A DNA stretch of 64,000 nt from Paraburkholderia sejongensis (lineage in GTDB: Bacteria > Pseudomonadota > Gammaproteobacteria > Burkholderiales > Burkholderiaceae), in assembly GCF_020880815.1 (NCBI RefSeq), contig NZ_JAJITD010000009.1:1-64000 (forward strand). The letters are read 5' to 3'. Made by a program: the position numbers and the translations under genes. Below, one piece after another: positions 7,424 through 14,678 of this stretch. The notes under the pieces are model-generated. The model was not told the DNA's origin. It was given only the letters and a program-made list of their open reading frames with translations, and ran no database searches. Position 1 is the stretch's first letter. Every line of letters begins with the position of its first letter.

Positions 7424-8983
7424 ATGCCGCCACTGTTTCGCCGTCTCCGACTGCTGTTCCATGCGCTGCGTTACGGCGCGCGCCTGATCTGGCTCGCCGC
7501 GCCGAGCGACCACAAACTCCACTGGATCATCGAGCTGATCGGCCGCGTGCACGCGTCCGGGCGCAGCGGCGCGCAACTGCACGCGATGCTGCCGGCGCTC
7601 GGCCCGCTCGCGAGCCGCTTCGCGCAGACGCTCGCCGAGCGTCCCGAACTTGCGAGCGGCACATTGCACGACGCGCTCGATGCGCTCGACCACATCGAAG
7701 AGCCGCTGCCGCCGGACGAGTCGGCGCTCGCGTTGACGCGCGCGTTCGGCCGCCCGCTCGGCGAACTGTTCAGCGCGGTCGATCTGGTGCCGGTGCGCAG
7801 CGGCCTGGCCGAGCAGACCCATTTCGCGCGGCTCGCGGCGCCGCTCAAAGGCCACCGCGAAGTCGCGATCAAACTGGTGCGCGCGCAACAGTTGCAGCAG
7901 CTCGGCGACGAACTCGCGCTGCTGCGCTGGGTCGCGCGCTGGCTCGAAAAGCTCTCGCGCACCGCGCGCCGCCTGCGCTTGCGCGCGCTAACCCAAAGCT
8001 TCACCGACGATATCCTGCGCCGCTTCGACCTGCGCGCCGAAGCGGCCAACCTGAGCCAGAGCGGCCACCATTTCGACGCCGATCCGCGCATCCTGATCCC
8101 GGACGTGATCTGGGAGCTGTGCACCGAGCACACGCTGACGATGCAGCGCATCGACACGCTGCCCGCAAGCGATCTCGCCGGGCTGCACGCGCATCGCATC
8201 AAGCTCGCGCCGCTCGCCGCGCATATCGTCGAAGTGGTCACGGAGCAGGCCTTCGAGCACGGCTTCTTTCACGCGACGCTCGATGCGCGCCGGGTGCGCG
8301 TGAGCATCGAACCGGACACGCTCGGCCGGCTGGTGCTGGCGGAATTTTCGATCATGTCGACGCTGTCGACCGGCGAGCGCGAGTTCTTCGTGCACGGCGC
8401 GAGCGCGCTGTTCGAGCAGGACTACGCGCGGCTCGCCGACATGCATCGCGAGGCCGGCCACGTGCCGCACGACACCCGCCCCGAAATGCTCGAAGCCGAG
8501 TTGCGCACGCGCGCCGAAGCGCACTTCGCGGCCGCGCCGCCGGAGCGCTCGGCGGGCGCGCTGTTTCATCATCTGCTGCACGGGGTGCAGCCGTTCGACG
8601 GCCGCGTGTCCGCTCGCCTCGCAACCGCGCAGCGCTCGTTCCAGCAGGCGGAGACGCTCGCGCGCGCACTGCATCCGGGCGTCGATACATGGAACATCAC
8701 ACGCGACGTGCTGGCCGGCATCGCGCGGCGCGACATCGATCATCGCGGCTGGATAAAGCGCATCTCGCGCGAGTTGCCGCACCTCGCGCACATGCTGCCG
8801 CGCGTGCCGCAACTCGCGGTGCGCTATCTGCAACAGAAGCACGACAGCGGTCGCACGCCGCAGCGGAACGCGCAACTGCTCGCCGAGCTCGCGCGGGAAT
8901 ACCGGCGCACCCGCCGGTTGCTGTGGGGCTGCGCGATCTGCGGCGGCATGCTCGGCATCGGCATGATGCTGCTGATCGGGTGA
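7424..8983 (+). CDS. UbiB/ABC1-like protein with degraded kinase motifs
   Basis: The 519-aa protein aligns over its length with UbiB, the atypical kinase-like ubiquinone-biosynthesis factor: N-terminal LFHALRYGARLIWL, nucleotide-site Lys in VAIKLVR (K150), LRAEAAN (E206) and a C-terminal membrane segment (about 499-519). Key motifs have been lost. KxGQ reads SRFAQ (about 64-68), the metal-binding HADxHPGN reads HATLDARR (283-290) and DFG reads EFS (307-309). It is therefore probably a pseudokinase paralogue rather than the functional UbiB. It stands alone, divergent from the DeoR gene. The frame is intact with normal codon use, so it is not an obvious pseudogene. Confidence 0.8.
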   Translation: MPPLFRRLRLLFHALRYGARLIWLAAPSDHKLHWIIELIGRVHASGRSGAQLHAMLPALGPLASRFAQTLAERPELASGTLHDALDALDHIEEPLPPDESALALTRAFGRPLGELFSAVDLVPVRSGLAEQTHFARLAAPLKGHREVAIKLVRAQQLQQLGDELALLRWVARWLEKLSRTARRLRLRALTQSFTDDILRRFDLRAEAANLSQSGHHFDADPRILIPDVIWELCTEHTLTMQRIDTLPASDLAGLHAHRIKLAPLAAHIVEVVTEQAFEHGFFHATLDARRVRVSIEPDTLGRLVLAEFSIMSTLSTGEREFFVHGASALFEQDYARLADMHREAGHVPHDTRPEMLEAELRTRAEAHFAAAPPERSAGALFHHLLHGVQPFDGRVSARLATAQRSFQQAETLARALHPGVDTWNITRDVLAGIARRDIDHRGWIKRISRELPHLAHMLPRVPQLAVRYLQQKHDSGRTPQRNAQLLAELAREYRRTRRLLWGCAICGGMLGIGMMLLIG

Positions 8984-9133
8984 TGTGGCGCTGCTTGGCG
9001 CGATGTGACGTGAGGGCCGCGGCCACGCCACTGCGCGCCGCATGCACCGCGCCGCGCCGCGCGTTGCAGCTTCGAACAAGACACGCGCCGCGCCGCTCGC
9101 CATCATGACGGCTTTTTCACCCCGTCCGTTTCG

Positions 9134-10003
9134 ATGCTCGCCTCTTTCCTCGCCGCCGTCTTCGTCGTGCTGTGGTCGACCGGTTTCGTGGTCGCCCGCG
9201 CGATCACGCCTTACGCCGATCCCAATCTGTTCCTGCTGGCCCGCTTCGGCGGCACCGCGCTGATCTTCACGCTGGCCGCAGTGATCGCGCGCGCCGCGTG
9301 GCCGAGCGGGCGCGATCTCGGCAAGCATCTGGCTGCGGGCGCGTTGTTGCAGGGCGTCTATCTCGGCGCCGGCTACTGGGCCGTCGCGCAGGGCCTGAGC
9401 GCGGGCGTGATGGCACTCCTCGGCGCGCTGCAACCGCTGGCGACGGCCGCCGTCGCCGCGCCGCTGTTCGGCGAGCGGCTGTCGCGGCGAGGCTGGAGCG
9501 GGATGGCGCTCGGCCTTGCCGGCGTCGTGCTGGTGCTCGCGCCGAAGCTCGCCGCCGCGACGCCGCCGACGCACGGCAACGCGCCCGCGTGGCTGGTCGT
9601 GCTCGTGTCGATTCTGGCAGTCGGCGCGATCACCGCGGGTACGCTGTTTCAGAAGACCTCGCTCGCGAAGGCCGATATTCGCAGCGCGAGCGCGGTGCAG
9701 AACATCGGTGCGGCCATCGTCGCCGCGCTGCTGGCGCTCGCGCTCGGCGAGCATCGCTGGATCGGTTCGCCGACGCTGTGGGTATCGCTCGGCTGGGGTG
9801 TCGTGATGCTGTCCGGGATCAGCGTGACGCTGCTGGTGTGGATGGTCCGGCGCGGCGACGCGTCGCGCGCGACCGCGCTGCTGTTTCTCGCGCCGCCGCT
9901 GGCCGCGCTCGAAGGCTATCTCGGCTTCGGCGAGACTTTGCTGCCGGTGCAGATCGCCGGTTTCGTGCTCGCGTTGGCGGGGGTGTTGCTGGCGCGGTCG
10001 TGA
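9134..10003 (+). CDS. EamA/DMT-family transporter
   Basis: This 289-aa membrane protein has about ten hydrophobic segments arranged as two EamA repeats, each of about five helices. Family markers include FVVLWSTGFVVAR near the start, GALQPLATAAVAAPLFGERLS at the end of the first repeat and LAALEGYLGFGETL in the second. Members export amino acids, metabolites or drugs; the substrate is unknown here. It lies 150 bp after the UbiB-like gene and is probably transcribed alone. Confidence 0.85.
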   Translation: MLASFLAAVFVVLWSTGFVVARAITPYADPNLFLLARFGGTALIFTLAAVIARAAWPSGRDLGKHLAAGALLQGVYLGAGYWAVAQGLSAGVMALLGALQPLATAAVAAPLFGERLSRRGWSGMALGLAGVVLVLAPKLAAATPPTHGNAPAWLVVLVSILAVGAITAGTLFQKTSLAKADIRSASAVQNIGAAIVAALLALALGEHRWIGSPTLWVSLGWGVVMLSGISVTLLVWMVRRGDASRATALLFLAPPLAALEGYLGFGETLLPVQIAGFVLALAGVLLARS

Positions 10004-10098
10004 TCGCGGGAGGCCCGCGGCGGACTCGATAACGCAGCGGCGGCGAGCCGCCATCGAGCCGCAACCCCGGCCTCCGTCACGCCGCAGTCAAGTCGCTG

Positions 10099-11316
10099 TC
10101 AGTCCGCGGTATCCGCTTTAGCCGGCATCTTCGCGCGCGCGGCCGAGCCCGGCGCCGGCGCCCACGCCGCCCGGCCCTGGCGCTGTGAATCGACGACGAC
10201 GATATAACGTCCCGCCCACGGCAAGATCCGCCGATCGCTTTTCAGCACCCACAGCGCCTGGCCCGCATCGATCAGCTGCGCGTATCCGGCATCGAGAATT
10301 CCGTAGTGGTCGAGAAACGTGTTCAACGTCGCGGGAATGCGCACGCAGCCCTTCGAGTGACGCATGCCGAGCAACCCTTCGAGCCGATCGGGATCGGTCG
10401 CATGCATCTGCAAGCGCATCGGCGATACGCCGCCTTTGCCCCAGCCCCGTTCGCCGTCGGCCCAACCGAGATCGAAGATGCGCATGTCGCGACGTCCGTA
10501 GCCGCGAATATGGTTTTCGTTCTGCGTGCCCTCGGAGCGGAAATCCATGTTGTCGGGCGTGTGTTCGAACACGCCGAGCGGCGTGATGAAGTGATCGTAT
10601 TCGCCGGGCCGTCCGGTCGACACCGGCGCCGCGCCGATCATCTGCCAGTTATCGGCCGGCACTGCGCGAAAGTAGATGAACAGCGCCTGCACATTGGCGT
10701 TGCGATCGACCAGCACCACGTATTCGCCCGACAGGCTGCCGAGTTCGTGCGCATCGAGCGCCGCCTGCAGGCGCGCGGCGTACGCGCGCTGTTCGGCGGC
10801 CGGCACCTTGAGCCGGCGGTTCACGTCGCGGGCGAACACGTCGCGCAATAGAAAGGCGCGCTGCGGATCGACCACGCCGGCCGCGTCGGGCGCCGCGACA
10901 GCGGCGCCGTCGAGCACGGCCGACGGACGGTTGGCGGCGACTGGCGCGGAAGCGGGATTCGGGTTGGCAGCGCGTTTGAGCGACGAGGCCGAGGGCGACG
11001 CGGCGATCGGTTTTGACGCGGAGGCAAGCTTGGGTGCCTGGGCTCGCAGCGGCGCCGCCGCGTTTGCGCCCGGCGCCGCGCTATCAGGCGACGCCGCCAG
11101 CGCGACCGCGCCAGACAGTGCGCAAACCGCCGCGCAGCCCCATGCACATAAGGTCGCGCCGAGCGAACCCGGCCCGCTCCCCAGGCCGCCCGCGCGACGA
11201 ATCCCGCGCGGTACGGCGCGTATCGACAGCATGCTCGTCACCGCGCGCCGACTCACTCGCGCGATGAAACGCGGGCGATTCGATCGAGGCTGGAGAGGCC
11301 GATCCAGGTAGTTCAT
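10099..11316 (-). CDS. L,D-transpeptidase (YkuD family), secreted
   Basis: The protein is up to 405 aa. A hydrophobic signal or anchor at about residues 54-75 is followed by a long Ala/Pro/Ser-rich linker (75-150) and a YkuD catalytic domain. The catalytic block H320-SKG-C324-VRIP carries the nucleophilic Cys, with H305 upstream. YkuD enzymes form 3-3 peptidoglycan cross-links or attach envelope proteins; a role as a catalytic-fold homologue outside cross-linking is possible. The start is uncertain: no clear ribosome-binding site precedes the first ATG, and an ATG at residue 29 is an alternative. It is divergent from nadE. Confidence 0.82.
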   Translation of the reverse strand: MNYLDRPLQPRSNRPRFIARVSRRAVTSMLSIRAVPRGIRRAGGLGSGPGSLGATLCAWGCAAVCALSGAVALAASPDSAAPGANAAAPLRAQAPKLASASKPIAASPSASSLKRAANPNPASAPVAANRPSAVLDGAAVAAPDAAGVVDPQRAFLLRDVFARDVNRRLKVPAAEQRAYAARLQAALDAHELGSLSGEYVVLVDRNANVQALFIYFRAVPADNWQMIGAAPVSTGRPGEYDHFITPLGVFEHTPDNMDFRSEGTQNENHIRGYGRRDMRIFDLGWADGERGWGKGGVSPMRLQMHATDPDRLEGLLGMRHSKGCVRIPATLNTFLDHYGILDAGYAQLIDAGQALWVLKSDRRILPWAGRYIVVVDSQRQGRAAWAPAPGSAARAKMPAKADTAD

Positions 11317-11664
11317 CGCGTATCACAGCAAACGTGATTATTATTGAATGCCCGCCGGGTCCCTGCTGCGCCCGGCACGACGATATTACTCAGCACACCG
11401 ACGCATGTCGATCAATGCAAAGACCGTCAAAGGCTCACGCGCGCCGTCCTATCCGCCGATTCCCCGCGTCGCGCACCCGGCAGTAATCCGCCGTTTGCCG
11501 ATGCGATTCAATGCGCTCGCAACCGTTTTCAGAGCCGGCGCGGCACTCGCCATGCAAAACGCTTCAAACCAGTTTCAAGCCGCTTTCAATTACGCTTGGA
11601 GCTGCGGTTTCAATTCCACTTCAATTCCTCTTTCAATCGATTCCCGCGAGGAGACAGCATCACC
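11317..11664. other. divergent intergenic region between ldt and nadE
   Basis: This 348-bp region has no credible gene; an upstream in-frame extension of nadE reads through but has no start signal as good as the one chosen. Its right third carries a phased series of TTTCAAT-like motifs, listed separately. Confidence 0.5.
11573..11637 (+). repeat. phased TTTCAAT-like heptamers upstream of nadE
   Basis: Heptamers at 11573 (TTTCAAG), 11584, 11608, 11619 (CTTCAAT) and 11631 share the core TTCAA. They are spaced 11, 24, 11 and 12 bases apart, about one or two helical turns, and end 27 bases before nadE. They could be a cooperative regulator site or simply a biased tract; no known NAD-regulator consensus is recognised. 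Confidence 0.4.
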
Positions 11665-12525
11665 ATGACCCAAACCGATCCGCTCGCCCGACAGTCCGCC
11701 ATTGCAGCCGAGTTACACGTCGCCGCCCAATTCGATGCGCAGCGCGAGATCGAGCGCCGGGTCGATTTTCTGGCGAACTATCTGCGCGCCAGCGGCCTTG
11801 CGACTTATGTACTCGGCATTAGCGGCGGCGTCGATTCGACGACGGCCGGACGTCTCGCGCAACTTGCGGTCGAGCGCCTGCGCGCCGCGCAGTACGACGC
11901 GCGCTTCGTCGCGGTGCGTCTGCCGTACGGCGAACAGCGCGACGAAGCCGATGCACAGCAGGCCTTACGATTTATCCGCGCCGACGAAAATCTGACGATC
12001 GATATCCGCCCCGCCGCCGACACGATGCTCGCATCGCTCGAACAAAGCGGCGTGCCGTTCAGGGACGCGGCGCAGCGCGATTTCGTGCACGGCAATATCA
12101 AGGCACGCCAGCGGATGATCGCGCAATACGCGGTGGCCGGCGCGCGCACGGGAGTCGTAATCGGCACGGACCACGCGGCCGAATCGGTGATGGGCTTCTT
12201 CACCAAGTTCGGCGACGGCGGCGCCGACGTGCTGCCGCTCGCCGGCCTCAGCAAGCGCCGCGTGCGGGCTCTTGCGCACACGCTCGGCGCACCCGACGCG
12301 TTGACCCACAAGGTGCCGACCGCCGACCTCGAAATGCTGCGCCCGCTGCGCCCGGACGAAGACGCGTATGGGATCCCGTACGATGCGATCGACGATTTCC
12401 TCGAAGGCAATCCGGTCAGCGATCCCGCGCGCGACGTGATCCTGCAGTTTTACAACGCGACGCGTCACAAACGGGCGCTGCCGTACACGCCGTTCGACTG
12501 GCCGACGCGGTCGGACGAAGAATAA
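11665..12525 (+). CDS. nadE: NH3-dependent NAD+ synthetase
   Basis: The 286-aa cytoplasmic enzyme adenylates nicotinate adenine dinucleotide and amidates it to NAD+, the last step of NAD synthesis. The PP-loop SGGVDST (residues 53-59) is intact, and VIGTDHAAESVMGFFTKFGD and HKVPTADLE match the E. coli-type short NadE, which uses ammonia. No glutaminase domain is present. The ATG at 11665 has GAGGAGA 8-13 bases upstream. Two strong hairpins follow the stop. It is probably monocistronic. Confidence 0.95.
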   Translation: MTQTDPLARQSAIAAELHVAAQFDAQREIERRVDFLANYLRASGLATYVLGISGGVDSTTAGRLAQLAVERLRAAQYDARFVAVRLPYGEQRDEADAQQALRFIRADENLTIDIRPAADTMLASLEQSGVPFRDAAQRDFVHGNIKARQRMIAQYAVAGARTGVVIGTDHAAESVMGFFTKFGDGGADVLPLAGLSKRRVRALAHTLGAPDALTHKVPTADLEMLRPLRPDEDAYGIPYDAIDDFLEGNPVSDPARDVILQFYNATRHKRALPYTPFDWPTRSDEE

Positions 12526-12564
12526 GAGGCAGCTCGAAATAATTGCAGGCGATTGCAAGCGATC

Positions 12565-12586
12565 ACGCGTGCCCGCGGGCACGCGT
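12565..12586 (+). terminator. palindrome after nadE
   Basis: A 22-bp perfect palindrome (arms ACGCGTGCCCG and CGGGCACGCGT, no loop) begins 39 bases after the nadE stop. It lacks a U-tract. It is a likely termination or processing hairpin, or a protein-binding dyad. Confidence 0.45.
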
Positions 12587-12625
12587 CATTGCCGCTACCG
12601 CAACGGCGCTCGCCGTAAACGCATC

Positions 12626-12670
12626 AAGGCGGTGGCGATACGCGCGTAAATCACGTATCGCCACCGCCTT
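12626..12670. terminator. bidirectional terminator, 17-bp perfect stem
   Basis: The arms AAGGCGGTGGCGATACG and CGTATCGCCACCGCCTT pair perfectly around an 11-base loop. It stands between the convergent nadE and RRM-protein genes, and the AA/TT ends give short U-tracts on both strands. It is the best hairpin in this part of the window. Confidence 0.75.
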
Positions 12671-12696
12671 GGAAAGCTTCCGGCCAGCGCGAGTGC

Positions 12697-12966
12697 CTAG
12701 CGCGCGTCGGACGGCGGTTCGTCGGTAAACAGATCGGCGCTCGCTTCGAGCGGCTGCCCGCCCAGCTGCTTGCCCTGAATCTGCCGCGCGATCACGTCGC
12801 CGACATACGGCACGTCCGCATCCAGTTCGACCGTCGCGTAGGCGCCGGGTGTGCCGGCGTCCACCACCTCGATGTTTTTCGCGTAATGGCCGAGTTCGCG
12901 CGTGAGGAACTCTCGCACCTCCTGTTCACTGCACGATTCGGCGATATTGCGCACGGTCAGATTCAT
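12697..12966 (-). CDS. small RRM-like RNA-binding protein
   Basis: This 89-aa protein fits one RNA-recognition motif: LTVRNI resembles RNP2 (residues 3-8) and AYATVEL resembles RNP1 in the middle, followed by an acidic tail. Aromatic residues of RNP1 are mostly missing, so RNA binding is uncertain. The start MNLTVRN is chosen over an ATG six codons earlier because it begins the first strand. The next gene upstream ends 6 bp away, suggesting co-transcription. The target is unknown. Confidence 0.62.
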   Translation of the reverse strand: MNLTVRNIAESCSEQEVREFLTRELGHYAKNIEVVDAGTPGAYATVELDADVPYVGDVIARQIQGKQLGGQPLEASADLFTDEPPSDAR

Positions 12967-12971
12967 ACGGC

Positions 12972-13136
12972 CTACCCGCGCCACCCGGCGCGGCCGGTTC
13001 GACCGGCGGCACGCTCGACCCGCAGCGGTCGCAGCGCACCGCGCTGCTTCGCCTGGGCGGCGGCGAACACGCGCAGCGCAACGGCGCCGGTCGTGCCGGC
13101 GAGTCCCATAGCGAGCAATGACAGATAGAAGGCCAT
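12972..13136 (-). CDS. small single-span membrane protein
   Basis: This short gene encodes 54 aa. One hydrophobic helix (YLSLLAMGLAGTTGAVALRVF, residues about 4-24) is followed by an Arg-rich tail that would stay in the cytoplasm. AGGAG lies 8 bases before the ATG, the strongest support that it is real. It is 6 bp upstream of the RRM-like gene. I do not recognise a family; a YoaI-like or other inner-membrane microprotein role is possible. Confidence 0.55.
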   Translation of the reverse strand: MAFYLSLLAMGLAGTTGAVALRVFAAAQAKQRGALRPLRVERAAGRTGRAGWRG

Positions 13137-13328
13137 TATTCCAATCTCCTTTGCGAATTTCGTCCTGTCGTCAGGATTGCCACGTTCGACTTCGCGAGCG
13201 CCGCGGCCCCGCGTTGTGGCAAACGGCGCAACGTCTGCGTCAATGCACTGTACCCGAATCAGCTGCGTAAAACCCTGGAAAAACATTCGTTGATCGAGCA
13301 CTGTGCATGCCCGGCCGGCGCCCGTGGA

Positions 13329-13688
13329 TCAGTCCGCCGCTTGCACGTTCGCCGCGCTGACCCACCATGCATTGGCGCCGCGCGGCAGACGAACCAGCAC
13401 CGCGGACGGATCGTCGACGCCGTCGTCGGTGATCTGGCAGACCGGCTGGCCGTCGCGCAGAGGTTTCACTTCGCCGGCCGCCTGGAACAGCGCGATGCGG
13501 CGCGCGCTCAGCGGGCGCAGTTGCTGGTACACGTCGAAGCTGATTGCCGCGGGCACGTCGCCGCGAATCTCCAACGCATCGGCCGGCGCGCAGTGCGCGG
13601 GCAGCGCCGGCACGGCCGCCACCGCGGCGGCGCTGCCGCACAGGCCGCCGAGCGTCAGCGCGAAAGCGGCAAAACGGGAATAGGTCAT
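13329..13688 (-). CDS. secreted hypothetical protein
   Basis: The 119-aa protein has a clear signal peptide (MTYSRFAAFALTLGGLCG, cleavage near AVAAV-PA). The mature part of about 90 residues has two cysteines (AHCAP, PVCQI) that could form a disulphide, and a central strand-rich stretch. I recognise no family. GGAGA lies 8 bases upstream of the ATG. It is probably periplasmic. It is followed at 193 bp by the small membrane protein gene in the same direction. Confidence 0.65.
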   Translation of the reverse strand: MTYSRFAAFALTLGGLCGSAAAVAAVPALPAHCAPADALEIRGDVPAAISFDVYQQLRPLSARRIALFQAAGEVKPLRDGQPVCQITDDGVDDPSAVLVRLPRGANAWWVSAANVQAAD

Positions 13689-13736
13689 GGTGTTTCTCCG
13701 AAAAAATTAAGGACAGCGGACTGCGAACTACCGCGT

Positions 13737-14411
13737 CTAGCGCGTGCGCGCCTGCGGCTCGCCGCGCTGACGGTCGTCGCCGTCAACCTGCTCGTCGCCG
13801 ATGGCGACGTCGAGCCGGCTGATGTCGCAAGACGTGCGGCCGAAGCCGCCGTACACCGCGGACCAGTTGCCGGCGATCGCCGCTTGCGCCTGCGCGAGAC
13901 TCAACTGGCCGTCGCAGACGCAGCGCTTGAGCATCGCCGCCGCGCGCGCCTTGCGACGCTCGCCCTGCGGACCCGCCCATGGCAGCAGATCGAGATTGGC
14001 GGGCGCGTCCGGCGAGCCGCCGAGCATGACGGGCACCCGTCGATCGAGCGCGAGGCCGGCGCCTTCATCGGCATCGATGCCGCGCTCGGCGAGCAGCCGG
14101 TCTTTGTGCGCCATCAGCTCGTCGAACGGCGGCGCGACCGTGCGCGCATAACCGGGCCGGCAGATTGTCTCGCCGACCGATTCCTGCGTCACGCGCTCGT
14201 CGAGCATCCCGCTCAGCTGCGCGACGGCGTCGCCGATTTGCAGCGCGAGCAGCGCGGTCACGCCGGCCAGCAGCCACGCACGCGGCCGCGTGCGAACGCC
14301 ATGGCGCCGGCCGCGCTCGCACGCGAACGGCGCCGGACGGGCTGCGTCACTGCTGGGGGAAAGATCGCTGGAAACAGCGTCGGGATGCGGGTTGGCGATG
14401 CCTGCGTTCAT
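13737..14411 (-). CDS. membrane-anchored HNH-like protein lacking the catalytic His
   Basis: The protein has 224 aa: a polar N-terminus, one membrane segment (LLAGVTALLALQIGDAVAQL, about residues 47-66), then an exported domain. That domain resembles secreted HNH-nuclease-like proteins that read TICxPGY ... DHLIPLELGG ... NLWPE. Here ETICRPGYARTV and MLGGSPDAPANLDLLPW are kept, but the DH-x-P position reads LDRRVPV, so the metal and catalytic His is missing. CVCDGQLSLAQAQAAI near the end fits the same family. The ATG at 14411 is preferred over an upstream TTG. Nuclease activity is doubtful. Confidence 0.55.
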   Translation of the reverse strand: MNAGIANPHPDAVSSDLSPSSDAARPAPFACERGRRHGVRTRPRAWLLAGVTALLALQIGDAVAQLSGMLDERVTQESVGETICRPGYARTVAPPFDELMAHKDRLLAERGIDADEGAGLALDRRVPVMLGGSPDAPANLDLLPWAGPQGERRKARAAAMLKRCVCDGQLSLAQAQAAIAGNWSAVYGGFGRTSCDISRLDVAIGDEQVDGDDRQRGEPQARTR

Positions 14412-14487
14412 CGGTTGGCGCGCCGGCGGCAGCGCGCGGTAGTTCAATTCGCAAGGCAATTAAAACACATTCAATATAAGTAACGCG

Positions 14488-14519
14488 AAAAGCCGCGCAC
14501 GGGCAGTGCCGCGCGCGGC
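14488..14519 (-). terminator. hairpin with U-tract downstream of the S10 peptidase
   Basis: On the minus strand, GCCGCGC pairs with GCGCGGC around a 14-base loop, followed by TTTT. It lies about 160 bp beyond the S10 peptidase stop, past the 15-bp repeats, and is the likely end of that transcript. Confidence 0.55.
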
Positions 14520-14567
14520 GCGGCCAGCGGCTTATGGCGCCTGTGCTTCGCCCATGCCGTGGGCGCC

Positions 14568-14655
14568 CATGCCGCTGCCGCATATGCCGCTGCCGCATAT
14601 GCCGCTGCCGCATACGCCGCTGCCGCCTCTGCCGCTGCCGCCTCTGCCGCTGGTG
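14568..14655. repeat. 15-bp tandem repeat, about 5.9 copies
   Basis: The unit CATATGCCGCTGCCG is repeated (14581, 14596, 14611, 14626, 14641), with a partial first copy at 14568 and point changes in the later copies. It sits in the 3' untranslated part of the S10 peptidase transcript. It opens spurious frames on both strands; none has a start signal. It is a likely variable-number locus. Confidence 0.8.
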
Positions 14656-14678
14656 CTCCCCCGCGCGCCCCTACTTCG

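Noticed and set aside
7424-8983. Calling the UbiB-like gene the true ubiB
   Set aside because: The KxGQ, HADxHPGN and DFG motifs required in UbiB are all altered, so it is better described as a degenerate paralogue.
7988-10054. Long minus-strand frame across the UbiB-like and EamA genes
   Set aside because: It spans two recognisable plus-strand genes and their gap, with Arg-rich shadow composition and no ribosome-binding site.
14347-14613. Small minus frame with RQRHM repeats
   Set aside because: It arises from the 15-bp repeats beyond the S10 gene and reads through the terminator hairpin and the start of the next gene.
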